60,969 nucleotides of DNA from Prevotellaceae bacterium UBA2744 (GCA_002353575.1 DEJQ01000022.1:3317-64285); one strand, 5' to 3'. Shown: positions 24,196 to 34,174, numbered from the stretch's first letter. Notes: generated from the letters alone by a model not told the origin. Program-made: numbers and translations.

Positions 24196-25911
24196 ATGAA
24201 AAGAATTGTGATGATGACAGCTATACTGTCGTGCTTGATGAGTGTACCACATGAAGTAGAAGCGCAAACACGTGAACAACCAGTTATTGAAATGATCGGT
24301 GACCGCACCCTCATCTATGTTGACCGTCTGAAACTGAGGGGCGACGAAACGGTGATGGACGTACTCATGATGTATCCCGAACTGCTTGTAAACGGCTTCG
24401 ACCAGATGCTCGACACTTATCAGCTGCGCATGGAGAACGTGAATCTTGCGTGCAACCTGCGTCAGTTTCTCTCTACGACACCTGCCCGTAAGGTAAAACG
24501 GATTCAGATATGCGAAAACCCGGTCGTGGCTAAGGGTACGACGGGGCTGGGCGGTGTTATCGACCTGAATATGCATCGCAACGAAGACGGCGCGAGCGGA
24601 TTCATCGGAGGAGAACTGACCACTAAACTCGAGAAATCAGTCCTCGCGGCAGTCAACTACGGATATGTGTCGCCAGGGAAGGCTACCACCGATATTTATG
24701 CTTCGGCAAACGTTGACGATTATTCGCGTCATGGAGATACTGAATTCAACCAGAATGTATCGTTCAACCTGACCCAGCGGTTCGACCAGCGCAACCGGTT
24801 GCTGCTCTTTCTGCGCCAGACGTGCGACCGAACAAGTCAGATGCCGTCTTCTGCCGACGTCAGAGCATATGTCACCCGTGCCTATTATTACCATACATTC
24901 AACAAGATTGGTACAGAACTAACCTGTGTGGCTGGTTATATGTATAACGACTACAGCAACAGTTCCACTTTTCAGTCGCTTGGCAACAACAGCCGTCTGG
25001 CCAACGGCATTCAGACGTATATGGTCGAACTGAACACTCCTCTGCCTTTCCTCAAGGGACTGCAGCTTATGGTGGGAAACGAGGATAATCTGACCCACCT
25101 GCGCAATCAGTTGCGTCAGGATATGGCCCGGCAGCCCAAGCCGTTCGATGTCAGTGACCGTTTCAACGTGAACTGTTACGACCTGTATGCACAATTTGAC
25201 TACAAAGTGGGACCTATGCTCCTATCGGTGGGTGACCGCGTATCATTCTACCATTATAGCATGGATGCCCACAACGGCAAATACAGTCGTAACCCTACGC
25301 GCAATATGATAATGGCCAGTGCCGTGGCAAGGCTGTCTGCCTGCCATCAGGTGCAGGGCGGCTATTATCGCCGATATATCAACCCCTCGTTTCTGGAAGC
25401 CATGCCTGTCAGTTATCCAGATGTTGACGGAACTACCTGGCGTAGTGTGACGCAGCTTGCCAATGAAAGCCGTGCCGATGTATATCGTCTGGCGTATGTG
25501 TTCTGCAGCCCAAGTGTGAATGCCAGTTTCGGTGGCCGCTATATTCATTTGGTAGATGAGAAGGAGAATAGCATGCAGCTGAATGCCTCGGCGACTTGGA
25601 TACACAGCTGGCTGATGCTCACTGGTGGTGCCAATTTCTGTCATGAGAGTGAAAATGGAGAAAAACTGAACTACGGCTACATCCGTCTTGCGCCTACATT
25701 CCGCATACCCTGGGGCGTGAAGGCATCTGCCCAGCTCGTATGGTGCTCGAAGAATGCTCCTGAGCGCCGCCTGCTTGAGGGTCCTGCCGTATATGGTCTG
25801 CTGAAGGCTGAGAAAACCATATCGTCTCACGTGGCACTTACAGCCCAGTGGCACGATATGTTCAATCGCAACCGCCATGCAGCTATGCTCACTGCGCGCT
25901 ATCTCTTCTGA
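24196..25911 (+). CDS. Outer-membrane beta-barrel protein with TonB-receptor-like plug
   Basis: A 571-residue exported protein: signal peptide (MKRIVMMTAILSCLMSVPHEVEA), a ~100-residue plug-like region (DRTLIYVDRLKLRGDETVMDVLMMYPELLVNG, RKVKRIQICENPVVAKGTTGLGGVIDLNM) and a barrel of amphipathic strands ending ARYLF with a C-terminal aromatic. It resembles TonB-dependent receptors but lacks an obvious TonB box or carboxypeptidase-like N-terminal domain and is shorter than most. Ligand unknown. An AraC regulator is divergent on the left and another follows on the right. Confidence 0.7.
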   Translation: MKRIVMMTAILSCLMSVPHEVEAQTREQPVIEMIGDRTLIYVDRLKLRGDETVMDVLMMYPELLVNGFDQMLDTYQLRMENVNLACNLRQFLSTTPARKVKRIQICENPVVAKGTTGLGGVIDLNMHRNEDGASGFIGGELTTKLEKSVLAAVNYGYVSPGKATTDIYASANVDDYSRHGDTEFNQNVSFNLTQRFDQRNRLLLFLRQTCDRTSQMPSSADVRAYVTRAYYYHTFNKIGTELTCVAGYMYNDYSNSSTFQSLGNNSRLANGIQTYMVELNTPLPFLKGLQLMVGNEDNLTHLRNQLRQDMARQPKPFDVSDRFNVNCYDLYAQFDYKVGPMLLSVGDRVSFYHYSMDAHNGKYSRNPTRNMIMASAVARLSACHQVQGGYYRRYINPSFLEAMPVSYPDVDGTTWRSVTQLANESRADVYRLAYVFCSPSVNASFGGRYIHLVDEKENSMQLNASATWIHSWLMLTGGANFCHESENGEKLNYGYIRLAPTFRIPWGVKASAQLVWCSKNAPERRLLEGPAVYGLLKAEKTISSHVALTAQWHDMFNRNRHAAMLTARYLF

Positions 25912-26010
25912 CCCTTTTTTGTTATCTGTCGGAAATAATTGGAGGAACACTGCAAAGGTAAGGGCAGAGTAGGGCATAATAGCAAAATTCACGTTTTGGA
26001 AAATATTATA

Positions 26011-26018
26011 TATCTTTG
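26011..26018 (+). promoter_or_regulatory. -7 box of membrane-bound AraC gene
   Basis: TATCTTTG followed by C, 30 bp before the start at 26048. Confidence 0.5.
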
Positions 26019-26047
26019 CAGTCAGTTTAATTTAAGAGCCGTCTATT

Positions 26048-27166
26048 ATGTACGATCAGGTCCGTGGAGATATACCATATATAATGCTATATGCAACGGT
26101 AATAGCTATGTCGGTGATTGCAAGCTGTTATCTGTTGCTGCGTAGGGGTAATGCTTTCAATCCTGACGTTACTCCGCCTTTGCGGTTGCGCCGGTGGACT
26201 GCGGCTTTCCTTGCAGCCTTCGCTCTGAATCATCTGTGGTATATGCCGATTTTTTTCCTCTCTTCAATCGAGGATGCCAGGCTGTGTGATCTGATTGGCG
26301 GATTGCTTGACAGTATGACGTTTTTCCCTTTGGCGATAGTTGTGCTGCTCACTATGCTGCAGGACCGCAAGCGACCGCTATGGCCTGTCTTCGCGATGAT
26401 GTTTCCTGTGGTTGTAGCCGGATTGTTTGCCGTGGCTAACCGCAGTTATGATTTTCTGCCGATGATTTATGTATATTTCGTGTTGCTGTGCATCGGTTTG
26501 ATTATATATACAGTGTATTCACTGAGACAATACGGACGCTGGCTGCGCGACAATTATGCCGACCTGGAGCACAAGGAGGTGTGGCAGAGCTTTGTAGTAC
26601 TGGCTTTCATCCTGCTGGCATTTGTATCTTATGCGTTTGTCAGCGAAGGTGTGGTTTGCTTGTATGCTATGCAGGTAATTTGTGTCGTGCTGATCTTTTA
26701 TCTGCTATGGCGAGTGGAAACACTAAGCGATCTGAGCATACAGCAGTGTATGTCGGATTCTCAGGAAGAAATAACTGTATTCACTGAGAGTGGGGAAGAA
26801 GCGGGACTTTCACCACAGACCATCGATTACATAGGTCAGTTGTTGCAGCAATATTGCATAGACACACAATTGTACCTGCAGCACGACCTAAGTCTTTTTC
26901 AACTTGCAAAGGTCATCGGTACGAACCGCACTTATCTTGGTGCGTATTTTGCACAGGAAGGCATCACATACAATGTATATATCAACGATTTGCGCATACG
27001 ACATTTCATCCGACTTTACCGTGAGGCTGTTGCTAATCAACGCACATTCACAGCACAACAGTTGGCAAGCGAAAGTGGGTTTCGCAGTTATAGTACTTTC
27101 GGACTTGCTTTCAAGCAGCGAATGGGACTGACCGTAACAGCTTGGATGCGCAAAAACTGCCGATGA
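26048..27166 (+). CDS. AraC-family regulator with multi-helix membrane domain
   Basis: A 372-residue protein whose first ~230 residues form about seven hydrophobic helices (e.g. IMLYATVIAMSVIASCYLLL, MMFPVVVAGLFAVA, MIYVYFVLLCIGLIIYTVY). A short linker follows, then an AraC DNA-binding domain (LAKVIGTNRTYLGAYFAQEGITYNVYINDLRIR, LASESGFRSYSTFGLAFKQRMGLTVTAWMRK). This layout suggests a membrane sensor that binds DNA directly. The signal is unknown. Neighbours are the barrel protein before it and the esterase after it. Confidence 0.82.
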   Translation: MYDQVRGDIPYIMLYATVIAMSVIASCYLLLRRGNAFNPDVTPPLRLRRWTAAFLAAFALNHLWYMPIFFLSSIEDARLCDLIGGLLDSMTFFPLAIVVLLTMLQDRKRPLWPVFAMMFPVVVAGLFAVANRSYDFLPMIYVYFVLLCIGLIIYTVYSLRQYGRWLRDNYADLEHKEVWQSFVVLAFILLAFVSYAFVSEGVVCLYAMQVICVVLIFYLLWRVETLSDLSIQQCMSDSQEEITVFTESGEEAGLSPQTIDYIGQLLQQYCIDTQLYLQHDLSLFQLAKVIGTNRTYLGAYFAQEGITYNVYINDLRIRHFIRLYREAVANQRTFTAQQLASESGFRSYSTFGLAFKQRMGLTVTAWMRKNCR

Positions 27167-27264
27167 AATTGTGGCTAATTTGTAAAATATACAAATTCAT
27201 TTGTAAAATATACAAAACTTAAACGGAGTGGCATTTCTGACAATGTTGTTTGGGGATATTTGAT

Positions 27265-27272
27265 TATCTTTG
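27265..27272 (+). promoter_or_regulatory. -7 box of esterase/amidohydrolase pair
   Basis: TATCTTTG followed by C. It lies inside the longer reading that begins at 27260, which supports the later start codon at 27332. Confidence 0.55.
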
Positions 27273-27331
27273 CGAAATCAGAATCAGATAACAATATCTA
27301 TAAATATGTTTTACCCAAATACCATTGTAAT

Positions 27332-29005
27332 ATGAGAAAAATGAAAAACTGGATGCTTGCCGCCATCTTGATTAGTGGCGCAACAATTGTGCTCACTTCA
27401 TGCAGTGACAAGAATGACAATGAAGTGCCCAATACTGAAACTAAGCAGGATAGTATGAACAAGGAGATCACAGATGGAAATTATGACAAAACGCTTGCTG
27501 TGAAGTGTGTCAATGGAACGTTTGTAGGCAAGAAAACGGAGAATGTCATTGCATATAAGGGAATTCCTTTTGTAGGTCAGCAGCCTGTAGGCAATCTTCG
27601 CTGGAAGGCACCTGTGGATGTGATTCCAAACAATAGTGTGTTTGAGGCCTATAATTATGGTAAAGCCCCTTTTCAGGCACCGGGTGACCCTGCTGGTCAA
27701 TATGGTCAGAGTGAGGACTGCCTATACCTGAACGTATGGAAGGCTGACGATGCAGCTGCCGGGAAGAAGCCAGTCATGGTGTGGATTTACGGTGGCGGTT
27801 TCGAGGTAGGCGGAACGACAGACCCGCAGTATGATTGCCACAATCTTGTGAAGGAAAACCCGGATGTCATCTTTGTCACCATCACTTACAGACTCGCTGC
27901 CTACGGTTTTATGCACCTGTCGCATCTGCCGGACGGAGCTGATTATCCTGACGCCCAGAATCTGGGAATATTGGACCAACTGATGGCCCTGAAGTGGGTG
28001 CATGAGAACATCGGGAGTTTCGGCGGCGATTCTGATAACGTGACCATTTTCGGCGAGTCTGCCGGTGGCTCAAGTTGTGCCCTTCTTCCGTTAGTCAAAG
28101 GCTCGCATAAGTATTTCAAACGTGCAATCGCAATGAGCGGTTCGCCCATTATGACGAGATCCACAGAACAAGCTATTGCCTGCACAAACAAAATTATGGC
28201 GGCACTTGGTTGCAAGACCGTTGCTGACCTGCAGAAAGTTGCCCCCAGGACGCTCGCAGATAAAGTGGGAGAATTGTATGGTATCTATCAGGTACTCGGA
28301 TGGAGCATCTGGCCGGAAAGAGACGGAAATCTCCTGCCTAAGGATGGATGGAAAGCCTATGAAGACGGCAAGGCAGCGGATATCGACATCCTCACGGGCT
28401 GCACCAAGGATGAGTTTAACACCTTCGCGGCTGCACTTGGAGTGGAAGGGTGGAACAAATGGGCGGCTGCCCGAATGGAAACGAGAAACAAGCTGATGAC
28501 TGACGAAGAGGTGGCCAAGGTGAAGAATTACATCAGCAGTGCATCGGGAGAAGAATGGCAGAAGACCTGCAGTATGTTCAGCCAGAGCTATTTTAACGCC
28601 CCGGCCATCCGCCTGTCGGAGAACCATACCAAGGCTGGCGGCAAGGTGTACACCTACTTCTACACGCCTGAGTCTGTCGTGCCAATGGTGAAGAGCGGAC
28701 ATGCCTCAGAACTGTCGGTTGTATTCAACCATCCGGAGATGACTGGCTTTACAGGAAGACCAATCGACGAGACCTTCTCTAAGACAATGCGCAAGATGTG
28801 GATACAGTTTGCCAAGACTGGCAATCCGTCGCTCAGTGCTGATATTTCGCCCGACGGAAAGGCTAAGGAGTGGCCGCTTTACGATTTGGGCAACAAGAAG
28901 GTGATGCTGCTCGATGAGTTCAATATCCATTCTGAGCAGGAATCAGAAATAAAGATGATAGACTGGGAAAATACTTATTTCCTGACCAAGTATTATTGTA
29001 ACTAA
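27332..29005 (+). CDS. Type B carboxylesterase lipoprotein
   Basis: Alpha/beta-hydrolase of the carboxylesterase/cholinesterase family, 557 residues. The start at 27332 gives MRKMKNWMLAAILISGATIVLTSC with the lipobox LTSC. Family features are GIPFVGQQPVGNLRW, EDCLYLNVWKAD, oxyanion YGGGFEVGG and the nucleophile elbow VTIFGESAGGSS with the catalytic serine. HASELSVVFNHPE near the end probably carries the catalytic His. It would act at the cell envelope on an ester substrate of unknown nature. The amidohydrolase gene follows 9 bp later. Confidence 0.88.
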   Translation: MRKMKNWMLAAILISGATIVLTSCSDKNDNEVPNTETKQDSMNKEITDGNYDKTLAVKCVNGTFVGKKTENVIAYKGIPFVGQQPVGNLRWKAPVDVIPNNSVFEAYNYGKAPFQAPGDPAGQYGQSEDCLYLNVWKADDAAAGKKPVMVWIYGGGFEVGGTTDPQYDCHNLVKENPDVIFVTITYRLAAYGFMHLSHLPDGADYPDAQNLGILDQLMALKWVHENIGSFGGDSDNVTIFGESAGGSSCALLPLVKGSHKYFKRAIAMSGSPIMTRSTEQAIACTNKIMAALGCKTVADLQKVAPRTLADKVGELYGIYQVLGWSIWPERDGNLLPKDGWKAYEDGKAADIDILTGCTKDEFNTFAAALGVEGWNKWAAARMETRNKLMTDEEVAKVKNYISSASGEEWQKTCSMFSQSYFNAPAIRLSENHTKAGGKVYTYFYTPESVVPMVKSGHASELSVVFNHPEMTGFTGRPIDETFSKTMRKMWIQFAKTGNPSLSADISPDGKAKEWPLYDLGNKKVMLLDEFNIHSEQESEIKMIDWENTYFLTKYYCN

Positions 29006-29014
29006 TAATTAATA

Positions 29015-30697
29015 ATGATAACTGATATGAAAGCAGATCAGATTATTAAAAACGCGAAGGTCTTCACTGCGGACAAGGCTAATCCGCTGGCGACTGCACT
29101 GGTAGTGAAAGACGGCAAGTTTATCTATGTAGGCAACGAGGCGGGGCTCTCCGACTATGAGGGCGAAGTGACCGACTTAGGCGGGAAGTTCATCATGCCA
29201 GGCATTATCGATGGGCATGTGCATATCACTACAGGTATTGGCTTTGAATATGTGGATTATGGTGAATATATTGCATGCACCAGCAAAAAGGAAGCCTTGG
29301 ACATGATGGCGAAATATATACAGGATCATCCAGGTATCGAACGTTACAGATTCCTGTTGGAACGAGGGAAACTGAATGGAGAAGACTTGGTGAAGGAGGA
29401 ACTTGATGCTCTCTGTCCGGGCCATGAAGTTCAGGTCCTTGAATTGGACATCCACAGTGTGTGGGTGAACTCGAAGATTCTTGAGAAGCACGGCATTTCG
29501 GATGATACTCCAGACCCGGCACCAGGACTTGCCTATTATGTAAGGAAAAACGGTCATCTGACAGGAAATGCATTTGAATCGGCGGGATGGCCTTTCCTCT
29601 TTGACTATCTCAGAACACACCTGACTGACGAACAGATTGCAGCGTCTATCTCACGCTGGATTGCATTTTGCAAGGAATATGGCGTGAGCTCGGTATTTGA
29701 TGCCGGTTTCCCGGAACATAATGATATTCATGAGAGAATCTATTCGTATCTGCGCAATCTGGACAAACAGGGAAAACTTCCTGTTTATATAGACGGATGC
29801 TATGTGCTTACCAACAGGGCTAAGATGATGGAGGCTATAGAAGAAACGAAACGATTCAACCGCGAGTTCGATACTGAACACCTGAAGGTTCATACATTGA
29901 AGATATTCATGGATGGTACGATGAAGATACATACTGCTGCTATGGTAACACCATATGCAGACACTAAGGAAACGGGTGCTACAACCTTTAATGCTGAGGA
30001 AATTGCGGTGATTCTGAAGGAACTGAACAAGGCAGGACTGGATCTGCACCTGCACACGGTCGGCGAAAGGGCATCACGCGTGGTTCTCGACGGCGTAGAA
30101 CTGGCAAAGAAGGAACTGGGGGATAACTTCCGCGTAAAGGTTACATGTGCACATCTGTGGATTCAGGATGATGCTGATCTGGATAGATTTGCAAAACTCG
30201 GGGTAGTTGCTAATTATACACCTGCATGGCATAGTGGAGTGGTAGGAGGAAATCCGTACAAGGTGTGGACGAATCTGCTTGGCGAGCAGCGTGCAAATAA
30301 AATGTACCGCTGTAAGACTCTTTGGGACAGCGGTGCACTGGTGAGTTGGTCGAGCGATGATGTATCATACGGCGATTTCTCAACATGGAACCCGTATCTG
30401 GGAATGGAAATAGGAATGACGCGATACAACTGCGAAAAGACTAAGGCTCCCGAAGTGGGACGAGTCGTTTCTGAATTTCCGTCTCCAAGCCAGAAAATGA
30501 GTATCGAGGAGATGATTGTGGGATATACTGTCAATAGTGCAAAACAACTTGGTGTCGATGCTATAAAGGGCTCTATCTCTGTTGGTAAGGATGCAGACTT
30601 CCTGGTGTTTGACAAAGACCTGCTTACGGCTGAGCAAACAGGCTTCAGTTACAATAAACCATCGGAGGTGTATTTCAGCGGAAAGAAGATGAATTGA
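29015..30697 (+). CDS. Amidohydrolase (YtcJ-like, Amidohydro_3 family)
   Basis: A 560-residue metal-dependent hydrolase without a signal peptide. Motifs: the N-terminal beta part with IIKNAKVFTADKANPLATALVVKDGKFIYVG, metal-site GIIDGHVHIT, LDLHLHTVGERASR, VTCAHLWIQD and WSSDDVSYGD with the late Asp. YtcJ-type enzymes hydrolyse amides or cyclic ureas; the real substrate is unknown. Its closeness to the esterase lipoprotein suggests that the two act in sequence on one imported compound, which is inference only. Confidence 0.85.
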   Translation: MITDMKADQIIKNAKVFTADKANPLATALVVKDGKFIYVGNEAGLSDYEGEVTDLGGKFIMPGIIDGHVHITTGIGFEYVDYGEYIACTSKKEALDMMAKYIQDHPGIERYRFLLERGKLNGEDLVKEELDALCPGHEVQVLELDIHSVWVNSKILEKHGISDDTPDPAPGLAYYVRKNGHLTGNAFESAGWPFLFDYLRTHLTDEQIAASISRWIAFCKEYGVSSVFDAGFPEHNDIHERIYSYLRNLDKQGKLPVYIDGCYVLTNRAKMMEAIEETKRFNREFDTEHLKVHTLKIFMDGTMKIHTAAMVTPYADTKETGATTFNAEEIAVILKELNKAGLDLHLHTVGERASRVVLDGVELAKKELGDNFRVKVTCAHLWIQDDADLDRFAKLGVVANYTPAWHSGVVGGNPYKVWTNLLGEQRANKMYRCKTLWDSGALVSWSSDDVSYGDFSTWNPYLGMEIGMTRYNCEKTKAPEVGRVVSEFPSPSQKMSIEEMIVGYTVNSAKQLGVDAIKGSISVGKDADFLVFDKDLLTAEQTGFSYNKPSEVYFSGKKMN

Positions 30698-30853
30698 TCC
30701 AATCTGATAAGAAAAGGAGAACGGACAAATATTTCCTGTTCATACTGTAGTGAATGGGAAATTTTTGTCCCTAAATTTTCATTATTAGGGTAGATTGTTG
30801 CCATGGAACATTTATAGCGAAAAATCCAACATTGCGGATTTGCTAAAAATGTT

Positions 30854-30861
30854 TAATTTTG
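30854..30861 (+). promoter_or_regulatory. -7 box of lipid-type operon
   Basis: TAATTTTG followed by C, 25 bp before the start at 30887. It is the only convincing promoter box I see before the eight tightly spaced genes that follow. Confidence 0.55.
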
Positions 30862-30886
30862 CAGCGATTTTTACATTGATGAATTA

Positions 30887-31765
30887 ATGGCTAATACGAA
30901 CCGAATCTTGGAAGGGCAGGAATCGACTGCAGTAATCGATGACGAGGTGATTTTTCTGGATAGCCTGAAGGATGTCGAGAAACTGTCGTTGAAATCTCCA
31001 ATGAAGATGGAGTATAATGCTATTATTCATTGCCGTAGAGGACGCGTGCTGCTGGAGATGGGAGGCAGTCAGCAGGTGGAGGTGGTAGGAGGACAGATGC
31101 TTCTGGTACCTGCACAGAAACTGATGCAGCCTATGATGGTAAGTACGGACGTGGAGGCCGGTGCACTGCTGGTGAGCGAACGTCTGCTTAGGTCAGTGTT
31201 GGGGCGGCAGATTGATATCTGGAATCGGGCAATGTATCTACACGAGATTTACGTGATTGATACGAATAGATGGTCAGATACGCTGCAGAGTCAGTCGGAT
31301 AGTGTATTTAAGGGTGGCAAGCTACTGTTGTTCAGAGAGTTTGTACTGTCTTTTCTGCGTCTGTTCTTGCTGGTTGTCTGCGAGGAACTGCTGCGTCAGG
31401 GAAAGGATGTGATGGATGAGAACGACACTGCCACAGGGCGCGAGAAGAGGATTTTTAACCAGTTCCTGGATTTGCTGCAGCATGAGCAGCAGAAGAAAAG
31501 GCAGGTGGTTTACTATGCCGAGAAACTCTGTATTACAGCGAAGTATCTCTCAACGGTATGTAGAAATGTCAGCGGAAGGTCGCCTATCCGATGGATTACA
31601 GACAGTGTGATGGAGGATTGCTATCAGTTGTTGAGAGACACGGATCTGACGGTAAAGGAAATTTCCAACAGAATGGGATTCCCGAATTCGTCGTTTTTCG
31701 GTCAGTATTTCCGTGAACAGACAGGAATGACGCCGGTAGAGTATAGAAACAAATATAAGAACTAA
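30887..31765 (+). CDS. AraC-family regulator, first gene of lipid-type operon
   Basis: A 292-residue regulator: cupin-type N-terminal part (IIHCRRGRVLLEMGGSQQVEVVGGQMLLVPAQ) and AraC C-terminal part (YYAEKLCITAKYLSTVCRNVSGRSPIRWIT, VKEISNRMGFPNSSFFGQYFREQTGMTPVEYRNKY). It resembles the regulator at 23219-24085. The GNAT gene begins 10 bp after its stop, so it seems to be co-transcribed with the genes it may regulate. Confidence 0.87.
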   Translation: MANTNRILEGQESTAVIDDEVIFLDSLKDVEKLSLKSPMKMEYNAIIHCRRGRVLLEMGGSQQVEVVGGQMLLVPAQKLMQPMMVSTDVEAGALLVSERLLRSVLGRQIDIWNRAMYLHEIYVIDTNRWSDTLQSQSDSVFKGGKLLLFREFVLSFLRLFLLVVCEELLRQGKDVMDENDTATGREKRIFNQFLDLLQHEQQKKRQVVYYAEKLCITAKYLSTVCRNVSGRSPIRWITDSVMEDCYQLLRDTDLTVKEISNRMGFPNSSFFGQYFREQTGMTPVEYRNKYKN

Positions 31766-31775
31766 GCATGCAGAT

Positions 31776-32909
31776 ATGGCAAAGATTGATGTCGTGAAAA
31801 TAGGCAACAAGGAGGAACTGGAGGATTTCATCAGTTTGCCGTATAGTATATATAGAGATTGTGCACAGTATGTGCCCGACTTGGAGGTGGATATTCGCGA
31901 ATTCCTTGACCCGAAGGAAAATCCTTCGTTCGATTTCTGCAATATACAACCGTTTGTGGCTTATAGGGAGGGCGCTCCTGTAGGGCGCATCGTGGGAATC
32001 GTAAACCACAAGGCTAATGAACGTTGGCAAACACGCAATGTGCGTTTTACGTTTATCGAATTTATTGATGACAAGGAGGTGTCTGACGCATTGATCTGCG
32101 CAGTAGAGCAATGGGGAAAGACGCTGGGAATGGATAAAATAGAGGGTCCGATGGGGGCTACCGACTTTGATAAGGAGGGTATGCTCGTTGAGGACTTTAA
32201 TCTGGCGGGAACAGTGAATACCTTCTATAATCATGCCTATTATCCGCAGCATCTGGAGGCGATGGGATTCGAGAAGGAGGTTGACTGGGTACAGATACGT
32301 ATCAAAGTGCCACAGGAGGTGCCCGCACGCTATGCCCGCACTTCTCAGTACGTACGCGAGCAGTTAGGACTGAGAGTGGTGAAGCTGACAAACGAAGACA
32401 TCAAGAAACGCAATGCAGGCAGGAAGGTGTTTGACCTGCTGAACGAAGCATATGCTCCGCTATTTGGTTTTGCACCATTTTCCGACGAACAGATAGATTT
32501 GTTCATTAAGAAGTATATGAAACTGATGGACAAACAGTTGCTAACAGTGGTGGTGAACGAGAAGAACGAGTTTGTGGGTGTGGCAATAACGATGGTCAGC
32601 CTGACTCGTGCCATGCAGAAAGCAAAGGGGCATATATGGCCTCTGGGATGGTGGTATCTGCTGAATGCTGTTTTGAGAAAGCGTGAGAAGACGGTGGAGA
32701 TGATGCTCGTGGCTGTTCGTCCTGATTATCAGGGATTGGGAGTGAATGCGCTTTTCTTCGATGACCTTATACCTATATATAATAAGTACGGATTTGAAAC
32801 GGCTGAAACCCTGCCGCAGCTGGAGACTAATGTGAGAGAGCTGTCGCAGTGGAAACCGCTGAATCCGGAGTATGTGAAGCGCAGAAGATGTTACATTAAA
32901 ACTATATAA
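31776..32909 (+). CDS. GNAT-superfamily acyltransferase-like protein
   Basis: A 377-residue protein with GNAT-type features: YREGAPVGRIVGIVNHKANE, GPMGATDFDKEGMLVEDF and the acyl-CoA/ACP-binding-like MLVAVRPDYQGLGVNALFFDDLIPIYNKYGFETAET. It has no signal peptide. Members of this group are usually annotated only as N-acetyltransferases. Placed 7 bp before the ketosynthase, it could use an acyl-ACP made by the following genes to N-acylate a small molecule. That role is inferred from context. Confidence 0.75.
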   Translation: MAKIDVVKIGNKEELEDFISLPYSIYRDCAQYVPDLEVDIREFLDPKENPSFDFCNIQPFVAYREGAPVGRIVGIVNHKANERWQTRNVRFTFIEFIDDKEVSDALICAVEQWGKTLGMDKIEGPMGATDFDKEGMLVEDFNLAGTVNTFYNHAYYPQHLEAMGFEKEVDWVQIRIKVPQEVPARYARTSQYVREQLGLRVVKLTNEDIKKRNAGRKVFDLLNEAYAPLFGFAPFSDEQIDLFIKKYMKLMDKQLLTVVVNEKNEFVGVAITMVSLTRAMQKAKGHIWPLGWWYLLNAVLRKREKTVEMMLVAVRPDYQGLGVNALFFDDLIPIYNKYGFETAETLPQLETNVRELSQWKPLNPEYVKRRRCYIKTI

Positions 32910-32916
32910 AAAGAAA

Positions 32917-34137
32917 ATGGAAAGAAGAGTTGTTATAACTGGAATGGGCATTTGGTCGTGCATTGGTACGACGCTCGATGAGGTGTGCAAGTCGCTGTAT
33001 GAGGGACGTAGCGGTATAGTGTTCAGTCAGGAACGCAAAGATGCCGGTTTCCGTTCGCCAATATGTGCGAATGTGCCACAGCCAGACCTGAAGAAGGTGC
33101 TGAGCCGTAATGCACGACAGATGATGCCTGAGGAGGCTCAGTATGCTTATATGGCTACTGTGCAGGCTCTGGAGCATGCACGACTGACTCAGGATTATAT
33201 TGACAGTCATGAAGTGGGAGTGATATATGGAAATGACTCAGTAGCTGAATCGACTATGATAGCTATGGATAAGTTCCGCCAGGCTGGATCTACGGCTGCG
33301 TGCGGTTCTGGGGCTATCTTCCAGTCGATGAACTCGACTGTTACTATGAATCTGGCTACACTATTCCACTTGAAGGGTATCAATCTGACTGCCTCGGCTG
33401 CATGCGCAAGTGGTTCGCAGTCGCTTGGTCTGGGTTTCCTGCTCATCAAGAATGGTCTGCAGGATTGCATTGTGTGTGGTGGAGCTGAGGAAAATAATAT
33501 GTACGGAATTGCTTCGTTTGATGCTCTGCAAACTTTCTCGACTCGCATTGACGACCCGACAAAGGCAAGCCGTCCGTTCGACCGCGACCGCGACGGACTG
33601 GTACCAAGCGGCGGCGCTGCAACTCTCATCATAGAGAGCTATGAACATGCCGTGAAGCGTGGTGCACCAATCCTGGCTGAGATTCTCGGATGGGGATTCT
33701 CGGGTAATGGTGACCATATATCTACTCCAAACGTAGAGGGACCTGCACGCTCGCTGGTGCGCAGTCTGGAGAGTGCAGGAGTGACAACAAAAGAAATTGG
33801 ATATGTGAATGCCCATGCTACTTCGACTCCGATCGGAGACAGTCGCGAGGCTGAGGCTATCGCTCAGGTATTCGGTGATTATCGTGTGCCTGTAACATCT
33901 ACGAAGAGTCAGACCGGACATGAGATGTGGATGGCTGGTGCATCGGAAATAATCTATTCAATGCTGATGATGAAGAACGACTTCATTGCAGGTTCGCTGA
34001 ACTTTGAAAATCCTGATGATGTGACAAAGTGTATCAATGTGCTTCCGGAAACCCGCAAGCAGCATTTCGATATGTTCCTGAGTAATTCATTCGGATTCGG
34101 TGGAACCAATTCAACTTTAATTATCAAGAATCTATAA
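32917..34137 (+). CDS. Beta-ketoacyl-ACP synthase (KAS II-like)
   Basis: Condensing enzyme of 406 residues that extends an acyl chain by two carbons from malonyl-ACP. The Cys-His-His triad is complete: Cys163 in TASAACASGSQ, His300 in VNAHATSTPIGDS, His335 in SQTGHEMWMAG. FDRDRDGLVPSGGAATLIIE is another FabF-type mark. Unlike housekeeping fabF it is followed by a dedicated ACP and two unusual hotdog proteins. No ketoreductase or malonyl transferase is in the operon, so those steps would be borrowed from primary fatty-acid synthesis. Confidence 0.9.
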   Translation: MERRVVITGMGIWSCIGTTLDEVCKSLYEGRSGIVFSQERKDAGFRSPICANVPQPDLKKVLSRNARQMMPEEAQYAYMATVQALEHARLTQDYIDSHEVGVIYGNDSVAESTMIAMDKFRQAGSTAACGSGAIFQSMNSTVTMNLATLFHLKGINLTASAACASGSQSLGLGFLLIKNGLQDCIVCGGAEENNMYGIASFDALQTFSTRIDDPTKASRPFDRDRDGLVPSGGAATLIIESYEHAVKRGAPILAEILGWGFSGNGDHISTPNVEGPARSLVRSLESAGVTTKEIGYVNAHATSTPIGDSREAEAIAQVFGDYRVPVTSTKSQTGHEMWMAGASEIIYSMLMMKNDFIAGSLNFENPDDVTKCINVLPETRKQHFDMFLSNSFGFGGTNSTLIIKNL

Positions 34138-34174
34138 GAATAATATAGTAACGAAACTAATAAAAAAAACGATT

